Below are positions 44,749 to 55,631 of a stretch of DNA of 64,000 nucleotides, one piece after another. Location of the stretch: the NCBI RefSeq assembly GCF_039831995.1, contig NZ_JBDOIO010000003.1, forward strand, positions 868,001 through 932,000, in the 5' to 3' direction. The DNA is from Paenibacillus pabuli (GTDB taxonomy: Bacteria; Bacillota; Bacilli; Paenibacillales; Paenibacillaceae). The position numbers were made by a program, and so were the translations under genes. The notes beneath the pieces are model-generated. The model was not told the DNA's origin, did no database searches, and worked only from the letters and a program-made list of their open reading frames with translations. The number at the start of each line of letters is the position of its first letter. Position 1 is the first letter of the stretch.

Positions 44749-45729
44749 ATGGAAAAGACACAGCATGCATCAACCGTTTATCGCAAGGAACGAAGCAATA
44801 CCGGATTTTGGCTCGTTGTTCTCGGTGCAGCCCTTTGGGGCGTAGATCCATTGTTCCGCATTATTTTGCTGCAAACGATGACCTCCACTCAAATTGTACT
44901 GGTGGAACATATCATCGTGAGCTTAATAGCTATACCTGTCTTATGGAAATTCCGCGCCGACCTGAAAAATCTGCGAGCCCGTCACTGGATCGCTGTTATC
45001 TTTATCTCATGGGGCGGCTCAGCACTGGCAACGGTCCTATTCACGCTGGCACTGACACATAATGATCCCAATACCGTCTTGTTGCTGCAAAAAATGCAGC
45101 CCATCTTCGCGATTGTTTTGGCTAAGTTCTTATTAAAGGAAACACTACCGCGCCGTTTCGGCTGGTTATTTATTGTTGCTCTCATCGGAACCTATCTGCT
45201 TACATTTGGATTCACACTTCCGCTTGGAAACTGGAACAACTGGATTCATGCGGGCAGCCTGTTGTCACTTGGCGCTGCTGCCTTATGGGGTGGCTCTACG
45301 GTAATGGGACGACTGATGCTGGGGCAAACCCGTTATGAGACGGTCACCTCGCTCCGCTTCGTCGTTGCTCTTCCGCTTTTGATTCTCATGACCTGGAACG
45401 AAGGTGCAGCTTGGACCTTGCCATCCGGTGCAGGAGAACAGGCGGCTGTTGGGCTCAACATTTTGGGGCAGGCGCTTTTGCCTGGTTTGCTGAGTCTGTT
45501 GTTATACTATAAAGGCCTCTCTTCCACGAAAGCCTCTGTGGCCACACTGGCTGAGCTGAGCTTCCCAATGGCTGGTGTGCTTGTGAACTGGATTGCGTTC
45601 CGGACGCTTATCACTTGGGAACAGTTGATTGGATTCGTTCTGATCTGGATTGCATTGTTCGCCATCTCCAAACAGCAGGAACGATCTACCACAGCTTCAG
45701 ACGCAGCTCCTAAGCTTCGGGCCGAGTAA
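44749..45729 (+). CDS. EamA-family (DMT) transporter under FMN control, candidate flavin importer
   Basis: A 326-residue membrane protein with about ten helices in two EamA halves (GFWLVVLGAALWGVDPLFRI; NWIHAGSLLSLGAAALWGGSTVMGRL; motif QKMQPIFAIVLAKFLLKE; ELSFPMAGVLVNWIAFR). AAGGAG precedes the ATG at 44749. Placement directly behind an FMN riboswitch implies a role in flavin supply. EamA-type flavin transporters (RibN, ImpX) are known or predicted in other bacteria under similar riboswitches. The function is inferred from this control, as the fold alone allows many substrates. Confidence 0.85.
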   Translation: MEKTQHASTVYRKERSNTGFWLVVLGAALWGVDPLFRIILLQTMTSTQIVLVEHIIVSLIAIPVLWKFRADLKNLRARHWIAVIFISWGGSALATVLFTLALTHNDPNTVLLLQKMQPIFAIVLAKFLLKETLPRRFGWLFIVALIGTYLLTFGFTLPLGNWNNWIHAGSLLSLGAAALWGGSTVMGRLMLGQTRYETVTSLRFVVALPLLILMTWNEGAAWTLPSGAGEQAAVGLNILGQALLPGLLSLLLYYKGLSSTKASVATLAELSFPMAGVLVNWIAFRTLITWEQLIGFVLIWIALFAISKQQERSTTASDAAPKLRAE

Positions 45730-45752
45730 ATAAGATCCTACTTATACTTGTT

Positions 45753-45789
45753 AAGGCACTGACACATCCATCTGGATCTGCAGTGCCTT
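45753..45789 (+). terminator. Terminator after the EamA gene
   Basis: AAGGCACTG / CAGTGCCTT followed by TTGTCTTTTT, 24 bp past the stop. Confidence 0.85.
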
Positions 45790-45871
45790 TTGTCTTTTTA
45801 TAATTCCAGTGGTACGATGACATATGAAAGGTACTTATTCTATTTCATATTTTCGGAGAGGAACGATCGTC

Positions 45872-47368
45872 ATGTCTTCATTTTCATATACGTCCTATGA
45901 TGCCATAGGTCTGGCTGAACTGGTTCGGGCGCGGGAAGTTTCCCCCGTTGAATTGCTGGAAGCGGCATACGCACGTATGGAAGAAGTTAACCCTCAGCTT
46001 AATGCGGTCATTCGTACATATGAAACACGTGCACGCGAGGAAGCTGGCTACGTTCGTCCAGGCGAACAGCCTTTTGCAGGCGTGCCATTACTCCTCAAAG
46101 ACATCTCGCAGTCGCTAGAAGGGGAAATTCTGACTTCCGGTTCCCGTCTTCTGAAGGATCATCGGGCATTACGCAATTCCAACTTTGTATCCCGACTCCG
46201 TGATGCTGGCTTCGTCATCATTGGACATACGAATACACCGGAATTCGGCCTCAAAAATATTACTGAACCACGTCTTCACGGCCCGAGTCGCAATCCATGG
46301 AGCACAAACCATTCTCCAGGAGGTTCAAGCGGCGGCGCAGCTGCTGCTGTGGCTTCGGGAATTGTTCCGCTCGCCGGAGCCAGTGATGGCGGTGGTTCGA
46401 TCCGGATTCCCGCCTCCTTTAGCGGACTTTTCGGACTAAAACCCACTCGCGGACGGACTCCTGTAGGGCCCGGTGTTGGCCGGCAATGGCAAGGTGCATC
46501 CATCGACTTTGCGTTATCCCGTACGGTGCGAGACAGTGCAGCCCTGTTGGATACACTGCAGGTCATTCAGCCTGAAGCCGCGTTCCATGCCCCACTCTTT
46601 CCGGGCAGTTACCTGGCAGATATGAACTATCCACATCAACGCAAACTGAGGATTGCTTATACCACGGATTCGCCGGTGGGAACACCCGTATGTGAGGATG
46701 CGAAGGAAGCGGTATACAAACTGGTCCGCTGGCTGGAGGAACAAGGTCATCATGTTGAGGAAAAACTGAGCCCGGTCAATGGCGTTCGGTTGATGCAGAA
46801 CTATTACATGATGAACAGCGGTGAAATGGCGGCGATGATCGCCTCCATGGAACATGCGATGGGCAGACCTTTGACATCGAGTGATATGGAGATTGAATCT
46901 TGGGTTCTGGCTGAAGCAGGCAAAAAGGTATCGGCTGCAGAATTCGTTCACAGTCTTGCAGAATGGGACGTAGCCGCCGCGCAGATGTCAACGCTCTTCG
47001 AGCGATATGACTTCTATGTAACACCCGTTAATGCCTTTCCTGCACCAAAAGTTGGAGAACTGACTCCTCATGAGGAGCAAATCCAGCATCTGATGCAGAT
47101 TAGCGAATTGGACAAGGTGCATCAGCAGCAATTAATCTATGAGATGTTTGAGCCAAGTCTCACCTACACCCCATTCACCCAGCTCGCAAATCTGACAGGC
47201 CAGCCTGCGATGAGCGTTCCGCTACACCTGACACCTGATGGCTTGCCAATGGGCGTACAGGTTATGGCAACCAAAGGGCGTGAAGACTGGCTGCTCCATC
47301 TGGCTGGTCAGTTGGAAGCATCCGGACTTTGGATCGGAATGAAGGGAAATCCACTTTTCCCTGATTAA
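45872..47368 (+). CDS. Amidase (amidase-signature family)
   Basis: A 498-residue amidase-signature hydrolase. The Ser-cisSer-Lys triad is visible: Lys in VPLLLKDI (near residue 75), the glycine/serine stretch SPGGSSGGAAAAVASG and the nucleophile serine in ASDGGGSIRIPASFSGLFGLKP. The ATG at 45872 after GGAGAGG is chosen, 16 codons inside the open frame. The family covers amidases for small amides, 6-aminohexanoate oligomers and GatA; absence of gatB/gatC neighbours argues against GatA. Substrate unknown. Confidence 0.88.
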   Translation: MSSFSYTSYDAIGLAELVRAREVSPVELLEAAYARMEEVNPQLNAVIRTYETRAREEAGYVRPGEQPFAGVPLLLKDISQSLEGEILTSGSRLLKDHRALRNSNFVSRLRDAGFVIIGHTNTPEFGLKNITEPRLHGPSRNPWSTNHSPGGSSGGAAAAVASGIVPLAGASDGGGSIRIPASFSGLFGLKPTRGRTPVGPGVGRQWQGASIDFALSRTVRDSAALLDTLQVIQPEAAFHAPLFPGSYLADMNYPHQRKLRIAYTTDSPVGTPVCEDAKEAVYKLVRWLEEQGHHVEEKLSPVNGVRLMQNYYMMNSGEMAAMIASMEHAMGRPLTSSDMEIESWVLAEAGKKVSAAEFVHSLAEWDVAAAQMSTLFERYDFYVTPVNAFPAPKVGELTPHEEQIQHLMQISELDKVHQQQLIYEMFEPSLTYTPFTQLANLTGQPAMSVPLHLTPDGLPMGVQVMATKGREDWLLHLAGQLEASGLWIGMKGNPLFPD

Positions 47369-47386
47369 GGGAAACAAATATTGATC

Positions 47387-47429
47387 TAACTCCGTTACCG
47401 CTTGAGTATATCAAGGTGTAACGGAGTTA
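47387..47429 (+). terminator. Terminator-like hairpin after the amidase gene
   Basis: TAACTCCGTTAC / GTAACGGAGTTA with a 19-base loop, 19 bp past the stop. The T-tract is weak. Confidence 0.6.
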
Positions 47430-47596
47430 GTTATGTGTTCAATTTTCTCCATCTGCTATGAAATGTGTATTACATGTTTTAATTTTGATACGAATGGCTA
47501 AATGCTCAATCGCGTTATCAAGATTCCAAAAAATATAGTTTACATAATAAATATTACGTTTAATATCTACTGCTCACAAGGATGATATGAGATTTT
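47430..47596. other. AT-rich intergenic stretch
   Basis: No gene, RNA or repeat was recognised between the amidase hairpin and the coding remnant on the minus strand. Confidence 0.4.
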
Positions 47597-47812
47597 TTAA
47601 ATATGAAAATCGCATCCATCAAAAGGCAACTTTCGTTCAATGAGTTTAACTGCATTGTCGATTCCGTTTTGTTGATCTTCTGTAAGACGACTTTCATCCC
47701 ATCCCAATCCCCTAACCACCAGAAAAACGAGCAGATATTGCGATATTTCATAAACATAGGAATGGTCTGGATCCACCGTTCCGAGAGAATGTAATATGTG
47801 AAATTCTCCAAT
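47597..47812 (-). pseudogene. Probable C-terminal remnant of an unknown gene
   Basis: A frame open for 71 codons, without a start codon or ribosome binding site at its beginning, reads like ordinary protein: DPDHSYVYEISQYLLVFLVV, WDESRLTEDQQNGIDNAVKLIERK, ending DGCDFHI before TAA. An overlapping 83-codon frame on the same strand starts at a TTG but has a less natural composition. The best reading is the tail of a gene whose front was lost, in line with the truncated genes on either side. No family was recognised. Confidence 0.4.
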
Positions 47813-47933
47813 TCAAGACGTTATTTATTGTAAATATGACCGAATACATAGCGAGTTATTGTAGATTACTCTACTGCCCCGGTGGCAGCGATTCGTAGAT
47901 CAACTTCTACATCAAATTGGTAATGAACCAACC

Positions 47934-48671
47934 TTAAAGTATTCGCGAAGCAGCAGTATCCGGTCTTTCAGTCGTAATAATCTGCGGAAGCAAGGCAAGC
48001 GGTTGGTCTTCAATAAACTCAACTAATTCGCCCGTGTTAATAATGGCGTCCACATCAATGGATTGAATGCGTTCTTCAAGAACTTTAACGACCTCAGGTT
48101 CAACCACGTCCTCCAAATAAAGCAGGGATACGGCCGTCTGTCCGCGTGTCCCAACAATATACCGTTTTAGCTTTAATTCTTTGTCCGCAATATAACGTCG
48201 AATCATGGCTATATTTTGTGCACCGTTTTCTATAAATCCATGATGCGCCCCTTTCAATGAAGGCTCTTGCTGAGGGTCCTCAATTGCACGTTGAGGAATA
48301 CCTTTGGTATCCAGTGTATAGGCTTCACTTCGCCCATCGATGAAAAGCACACTGTAGCCAATCATAATGGCAAGCTTAAGCTCTGCCCACTTGGATTGAG
48401 GTTTCACATTCCCCACGGTCGTGATGAAGTCTTCGGAAGGATTACCGGACTCCAGCTGAAGTGGTGCAAGAACGTCGTGATGAAGCATCGTTTTGTCAGT
48501 CATTTCGTCCATGTAAATGATGGCTGCCTGTTCACCAGTTTGTTTGATCCACAACTTTCGAATGATCAAGTCATGAGTATTCGTAAAGATTTCTTGAATT
48601 TTGGCAATGGATTCGTTCAAGTTTTCAGTTATGCATTCATCATTCGTGTTCGTTCCAGATGACTCAGTCAC
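47934..48671 (-). pseudogene. GerA-family spore germination receptor subunit, truncated
   Basis: Only the N-terminal soluble part (245 residues) of a GerAA-type protein of about 500 is present. Visible family sequence: LNESIAKIQEIFTNTHDLIIRKLW, SKWAELKLAIMIGYSVLFIDG, a long segment with RYIADKELKLKRYIVGTRGQTAVSLLYL, and finally IITTERPDTAASRIL before TAA. In intact proteins this is followed by Q-G-R and the membrane domain; here the next codon is TAA (one change from CAA) and no membrane segment follows. The GTG start behind GGAGGG is intact. It cannot form a membrane receptor. Confidence 0.8.
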
Positions 48672-48775
48672 TACCCTCCACTCCCTTCTTCAAGCAGCAT
48701 TTCCTTATTATGACGATTATTCTCGTGCATATTCATTTTGCTTTAGAAAGACGAACTCCAAACTTGAAACCAAAA

Positions 48776-48797
48776 AAGTCGCTAAACTTAGCGACTT
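48776..48797 (-). terminator. Terminator after the DUF4179 gene
   Basis: AAGTCGCTAA / TTAGCGACTT followed by TTTTGG on the minus strand; it lies past the anti-sigma gene. The rph terminator at 52435 is nearly the same sequence. Confidence 0.75.
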
Positions 48798-48922
48798 GTA
48801 ATGGTGTAACATTATTTTTCCTGTTTGATACATATGAAGTGATTTATATGGATATATATAACTTTCAGTTTTTATACCTCACGAGGAAAGCTTCATTTCG
48901 CATGGATAAATATGTTATGCCT

Positions 48923-50200
48923 TCAGTTCGTTTTTTCTAAATCAACTGTGACTTCAAGGTCCTGGAGATAATTCGTTGGATTGAATACAGGTGTGGCGAT
49001 CTGTATGGACTCCGTGCTGTTGACGTTGGCAAACGTGACCTCATACTTATCGCTACCTTCAATCCGAATGGGTGGGTTGACTCTTGGAAATGAATTACCC
49101 ATTCGATCGTAAAGCCAAATATTGCTTACTTGTTCATTAATGCGTTCTCCTGTGACTTCAAAAGTAAGGGTCAGTTGGTTTTTCTCCCATTGCTGATCCA
49201 ATACAATGATAGATCCCACTGCTCCTTGTGGAACGGTTATCGGTCTCCCTTTCCATTCCAAGTTTAATTTTTCCGTTGTATAGGCTGTACTTATATAAGG
49301 CGTGATTGTGACTTTGTTGGGCTTAGAGTTAAAGGGTTCAAAAAGGTACTTGTACTCACTATTGTTTTGAGCACTCGAGAATTGGTTACCAGTGGTTCTC
49401 AAAACATGACCACGCTCATCCCTCACCATAAATTTTAAAATCCCGATTGCACTATTAGTACCTTGTAGGCGAAAGGTCAACTCCGTTGTCGTTGGATACA
49501 GCGCAAGTGCATCATAATTCATTTCATAGTCGTTCCACATTCCCGATTTGGCAATTGGAATCGTTAGATAACTTCCTTGACGCTCAACCGAAATTTCAAC
49601 GTAGGTTGTTTTCTCATCACGGGACACAACACCCAGGGTAAATTTGTCTGGCAGCTTATCTTTGGGATCAATCTGAAGCAATCCACCATAAGTGCCATTT
49701 TCCAACTTAAGAGCAGGAGCATTCGCAGCGTAATCTGAAATGCGCTTACCATTCACTGTATAACTGATGTTATTCAAAAACTCATAGATATTTTTGTCAT
49801 GATCCGATGTAATCCAGCCAAGGTTTATATTAGAACCGTCGTATAGACTCTCTGTAAACGTAATGTCCTGATCACCAATTCGTACCTGCTGATTGAGCTT
49901 CTGTGATAATCCTAGCTTGCTAGCTTTTTTCACTCCATCCTCCCCTATTAACTCAAAGACAGATCCAATGATCGGAATGGACTTCACAGCATCTGCAAAT
50001 GCAGGAGACAAAGACGCTATGCCTACCGTAAAGGCTAACGAAGCAACTACTGCTGTGGATGCATAGAACAATCGTTTATGTAACCTTTTATGTTTTTGAT
50101 TTGTTGATAGTTCGCTAAGCGTTTGGGTCATGAACATATCCATGTTTTCAGGAAGTGGACGATTCACTTGTTCCTTTAGTTGCTGCTCCCATTTTTCCAT
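48923..50200 (-). CDS. DUF4179-type membrane anti-sigma factor
   Basis: A 425-residue protein with a short cytoplasmic N-terminal part (about 1-42), one membrane helix (LFYASTAVVASLAFTVGIASL) and a large beta-rich outer part of the DUF4179 kind (SPAFADAVKSIPIIGSVFELIGEDG, SLYDGSNINLGWITSDHD). The start overlaps the sigma gene by 25 bp. The layout matches ECF sigma/anti-sigma pairs. Because the sigma partner here has lost part of region 2, this protein may no longer have a functional target. Confidence 0.8.
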   Translation of the reverse strand: MEKWEQQLKEQVNRPLPENMDMFMTQTLSELSTNQKHKRLHKRLFYASTAVVASLAFTVGIASLSPAFADAVKSIPIIGSVFELIGEDGVKKASKLGLSQKLNQQVRIGDQDITFTESLYDGSNINLGWITSDHDKNIYEFLNNISYTVNGKRISDYAANAPALKLENGTYGGLLQIDPKDKLPDKFTLGVVSRDEKTTYVEISVERQGSYLTIPIAKSGMWNDYEMNYDALALYPTTTELTFRLQGTNSAIGILKFMVRDERGHVLRTTGNQFSSAQNNSEYKYLFEPFNSKPNKVTITPYISTAYTTEKLNLEWKGRPITVPQGAVGSIIVLDQQWEKNQLTLTFEVTGERINEQVSNIWLYDRMGNSFPRVNPPIRIEGSDKYEVTFANVNSTESIQIATPVFNPTNYLQDLEVTVDLEKTN

Positions 50201-50652
50201 GCATAGCCCTCCTGCTTCTCCAAGATATGTCGTGCATTTTCACGAGCGCGGCGTAACCTCGTTTTGATCGTGTTCTCAGACTTCTGATAGATCTCAGCCA
50301 AATCCTTGATGGAGATATCATTAATGTGATACTGCTCAAGGAGTCGCCTGTCTTCTCCGGGTAACGCCTCGAGTAGCTGTTCCAATTCGATCTGTCCATA
50401 TCCATTCTCAAATGTAAAAGGAACAGCAAAATCACTGAGGTCCGTCACTTTTTTATTTTGCCGATGAATCAGGTTACATTCGTTAATGACAATCCGTAGC
50501 AGCCAAGTTTTGAAAAAAACAGGCTCTCGCAGTGTCTTGATCTTTTCGAACGCTTTTAGAAGGTACATAACGACTTTATGTGCTTGTATCAGATTCTCGA
50601 AAGCTTGAACGTTGCCTCTTTGAGCTCTTCTTACTTCTTTGGTTACGTCCAA
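50176..50652 (-). CDS. ECF sigma factor with an internal deletion in region 2
   Basis: A 158-residue ECF sigma factor. Region 4 is complete (DISIKDLAEIYQKSENTIKTRLRRARENAR), and the end of region 2 (LREPVFFKTWLLRIVINECN) is normal. Between ENLIQAHKVVMY and LLKAFEKIKTLREP, however, about 25 residues present in relatives are missing, including the segment with the DAxQE-type core-polymerase contact. The deletion is in frame. The TTG start follows AGGAGGGGG. It may be a damaged sigma factor, or act only as a DNA-binding partner; the first is more likely. Confidence 0.75.
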   Translation of the reverse strand: MDVTKEVRRAQRGNVQAFENLIQAHKVVMYLLKAFEKIKTLREPVFFKTWLLRIVINECNLIHRQNKKVTDLSDFAVPFTFENGYGQIELEQLLEALPGEDRRLLEQYHINDISIKDLAEIYQKSENTIKTRLRRARENARHILEKQEGYAWKNGSSN

Positions 50653-50785
50653 TAAATCCCCCTCCTTTCACGTAGATGTATGTTAGATGGTTAATATCAA
50701 CGTGAGGTTTCAACTTTGCACAAATTCCGAAAAAAACTGCATTCATTATATCAATTTTATAACCGGGCTTGATTCCAGAAAATTA

Positions 50786-50825
50786 AACAACCGTTACCCG
50801 ATGTAATCATCGGGTAACGGTTGTT
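50786..50825 (-). terminator. Terminator left from a chemotaxis receptor gene
   Basis: A perfect 18-bp stem AACAACCGTTACCCGATG / CATCGGGTAACGGTTGTT with a 4-base loop and a T-rich minus-strand tail. It follows the receptor remnant and precedes the sigma gene promoter. Confidence 0.8.
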
Positions 50826-50928
50826 AGAAATAGATACTACATATGTTTAATTTAGCACTCATCAACGAAACAGATCGTATGAATTTTCATTCATGTTAGC
50901 TATTTGCTCAATTATGAGAAAACTGCAT

Positions 50929-51081
50929 TTAGACTTTAAATTTCTCTGTTAACTCTTGAAGTCTTGCCGCCATACGAGCCAGGTAGGTAGAAGAAGAGCT
51001 AATCTCTTGCATGGAGGCTAGCTGCTTCTCGGTTGCTGCGGACACGGTTTGGGCGCCTGCTGCTGTTTCTTTCGTTTTCAA
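50929..51081 (-). pseudogene. C-terminal remnant of a methyl-accepting chemotaxis protein
   Basis: Fifty codons ending in TAA read as the end of a chemotaxis receptor signalling domain: TAAGAQTVSAATEKQLASMQ, then EISSSSTYLARMAARLQELTEKFKV. There is a stop just upstream and no start codon, so everything before is lost. The ending SAATEKQ..SMQEI..LA..LQEL is highly characteristic of Bacillota receptors. Confidence 0.8.
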
Positions 51082-51159
51082 AGTTTATTCGACATTCGAT
51101 ACTCTGGTAAACGGCTCCATCCAGAGAACTCATTTCAGTATGGACACTCGGCCTTCAAA

Positions 51160-52293
51160 CTACATGCAGGAGTAGACAACATTTCGCAAACGTCTCTGAA
51201 TGTAAGGCTCTTGGCTGTTCAGCAGATGCTGTGCATACATCACGGTGAGCCCCGAGTCCGGATCGATGATCGCCATGCATCCGGCAGCTCCGCTCCAGCC
51301 AAATTCGCCAAGCGGGCTCAATGAGCCGCTTTCCGACTTGGAGATATGCGTACGAACACCGAGTCCAAAACCATATCCCCCCATATGATCCCAAGAGTAA
51401 TCAGCGCGGGTCATCTCATTCAGATGATCTGTCCGCATCAATTCCACGGATGCCTGTGACAAAATGCGAACGCCATCAGGACTGATGCCTTTCCCAGTGA
51501 GCGCGTTCAGGAACAGCGCATAATCCCGTACGGTGGACAACAGCCCCGCCCCACCGCTCTCCAATTCCGTGCCTACACGGAACCCGTTACCATCCATGCG
51601 GATGGCTTTTTCGAGTTCATCATTGTATGCGTACTGTGGAATCAGACGTGACTGCTGCTCGTCGTTCAGATCGAAAGCTGTATCGTTCATGCCAAGGGGT
51701 CCGGTGATTTGTTCCTGCAGATATGTCCCGAAACGTCTGCCGCTTACAACCTCGATCAATGCTCCCAGCACATCGTGACACATGCTATAGTTCCAATGCG
51801 TACCTGGCTCAAATAGAAGCGGTTCCTTCGCGAGCGCTTTCGCAAAATCACGTGTCGGCAGTTTTCCATTGGTGCTTTGCACGGCTTCTTGGATGGATGG
51901 CGCACCAACGTCATACGAGAAGCCCGCTGTCATGGTAAACAAATCACGTACCGTAATGGCCCTTGTCGCTTTCTCCAGTCTGATTTCGCCATTCGGCATG
52001 GTTTTCTTCACATTCATCTCCGCAAACTCAGGCAGGTAGTCGGACACTGGATCACTGAGCAGCATATGCCCTCTTTCTACAAGCTGAAGTGCTGCAACGC
52101 AGGTCATGATTTTGGTCATGGAGTAGAGATTGAAGATGGCCCCATCGGCGATTGGTGTTTTCTCCTCCAGGTTAGCATAACCATTACGATAGTGGAAAAC
52201 GGTGTCATTTTGATGTATGACCAGCACCTCTGCCCACGGAATTCTCCAGGATGTGATGCGATCAATAAATGAAGCAAGCGGTTTAAAGTCCAT
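51160..52293 (-). CDS. Beta-lactamase-family serine hydrolase
   Basis: A 377-residue cytoplasmic serine hydrolase of the beta-lactamase class C / esterase superfamily. The nucleophile motif SxxK is SMTK (FNLYSMTKIMTCVAAL), the tyrosine motif is NYSMCHDVLGALIE, and a late GWSGAAGCMAIIDP forms the last strand. No signal peptide is present, favouring an esterase or peptidase rather than a secreted beta-lactamase. AAGGA precedes the ATG at 52293. It is followed on the left by the receptor remnant. Confidence 0.85.
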   Translation of the reverse strand: MDFKPLASFIDRITSWRIPWAEVLVIHQNDTVFHYRNGYANLEEKTPIADGAIFNLYSMTKIMTCVAALQLVERGHMLLSDPVSDYLPEFAEMNVKKTMPNGEIRLEKATRAITVRDLFTMTAGFSYDVGAPSIQEAVQSTNGKLPTRDFAKALAKEPLLFEPGTHWNYSMCHDVLGALIEVVSGRRFGTYLQEQITGPLGMNDTAFDLNDEQQSRLIPQYAYNDELEKAIRMDGNGFRVGTELESGGAGLLSTVRDYALFLNALTGKGISPDGVRILSQASVELMRTDHLNEMTRADYSWDHMGGYGFGLGVRTHISKSESGSLSPLGEFGWSGAAGCMAIIDPDSGLTVMYAQHLLNSQEPYIQRRLRNVVYSCM

Positions 52294-52434
52294 GTTTATC
52301 CGTCCTTCTATGTAGAATCGTTTATTAATGCACAATGTGAACCATGGTAACTCCACGAATCACATATCACTACTATACGACCATTTGTAAGCGTTGACTA
52401 CCATCCGAAGTAACTTGTTCCACAAAAAGAAAAA

Positions 52435-52455
52435 AAGCCGCTAAACTAGCGACTT
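52435..52455 (-). terminator. Terminator after rph
   Basis: AAGTCGCTA / TAGCGGCTT followed by a T-tract on the minus strand, 82 bp past the rph stop. Confidence 0.75.
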
Positions 52456-52536
52456 GAAGTTAAATACATTTCTCTAGCAGCAACCAACGCAGTGTTATAC
52501 TCTATTGTATGTTGCCTTTTTGATGGTGTAACTACA

Positions 52537-55155
<2,619 letters not shown>

Positions 55156-55193
55156 TCAACATCTCTCCTAATCATCAAATTGAAAAAAATCCT

Positions 55194-55222
55194 TTGACAA
55201 GATTTTAGCGGCATGCTACAAT
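55194..55222 (+). promoter_or_regulatory. Sigma-A promoter ahead of the leader ORF and esterase gene
   Basis: TTGACA at 55194-55199, a 17-base spacer and TACAAT at 55217-55222: a near-consensus vegetative promoter pointing right. It lies only 39 bp from the divergent rph start. Transcription should begin near 55229. Confidence 0.85.
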
Positions 55223-55244
55223 AAAAATATAAGATAGATAATTT

Positions 55245-55322
55245 ATGCCTACATACAAAATATTCTCGCGAACTGATCATACCATCGTGTTACTTTATAT
55301 GCAATACCAAAAAAGGACCTGA
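55245..55322 (+). CDS. 25-codon leader ORF upstream of the esterase gene
   Basis: Starts at ATG 55245 about 15 bases into the predicted transcript and ends with TGA at 55320-55322, directly after the 5' arm of a terminator hairpin. The peptide begins MPTYKIFSRTDHT and ends QYQKRT. The ribosome binding site is weak. Its placement means that a ribosome stalled or terminating on it would affect the hairpin, as in translated attenuators of antibiotic-resistance genes. This is an inference from layout. Confidence 0.55.
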   Translation: MPTYKIFSRTDHTIVLLYMQYQKRT

Positions 55323-55351
55323 CTAATTTTGTCTGGTCCTTTTTTGGTATT
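55303..55351 (+). terminator. Attenuator-like terminator in the esterase leader
   Basis: A perfect 17-bp stem AATACCAAAAAAGGACC / GGTCCTTTTTTGGTATT around a 15-base loop, followed by TTCTTC. It lies between the promoter and the esterase coding region, so transcription must pass it to reach the gene. It would also stop transcripts on the opposite strand. Confidence 0.85.
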
Positions 55352-55403
55352 TTCTTCATGCTCCTCCATGTGCTATGGGGTGTTGCAAGGATATAATATC
55401 AGC

Positions 55404-55469
55404 ATGAATGAAATTTACGGTGCACTATTTGTTATTTTCGCCTTGATTCAGAACAACTTCTATCAGTGA
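55404..55469 (+). CDS. Possible 21-residue hydrophobic peptide ORF
   Basis: ATG at 55404 opens a 21-codon frame (MNEIYGALFVIFALIQNNFYQ minus the last residue at most is hydrophobic in the middle). The nearest AAGGA is 12 bases away, so translation is doubtful. It lies in the long leader between the attenuator-like hairpin and the esterase gene. Listed because it may be part of the same control. Confidence 0.25.
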   Translation: MNEIYGALFVIFALIQNNFYQ

Positions 55470-55631
55470 AAATCCGTAAGGACCCTGGAAGCAGCGGAAA
55501 ATAGAGCATTAAAGAAGGCCTTATAAATGACACCATTAATTTATGTTTTCCACCTCAGCGGCTTGATTTGGTTATTCAGTGAACAATTCGGAAATAATTC
55601 TCTCATACCGCCTATAGGAAGGAAGAATTTC

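Noticed and set aside
47560..47811. 83-codon minus-strand frame beginning LENFTYY
   Set aside because: Its composition is poor (clustered Trp/Phe/Met), and an overlapping frame reads more like true protein; treated as shadow of the remnant.
48776..52455. Similar stems GTCGCTAA/TTAGCGAC at 48776 and 52435 as a repeat element
   Set aside because: Each is short, sits just past a gene and has a T-tract, so both are better explained as ordinary terminators.
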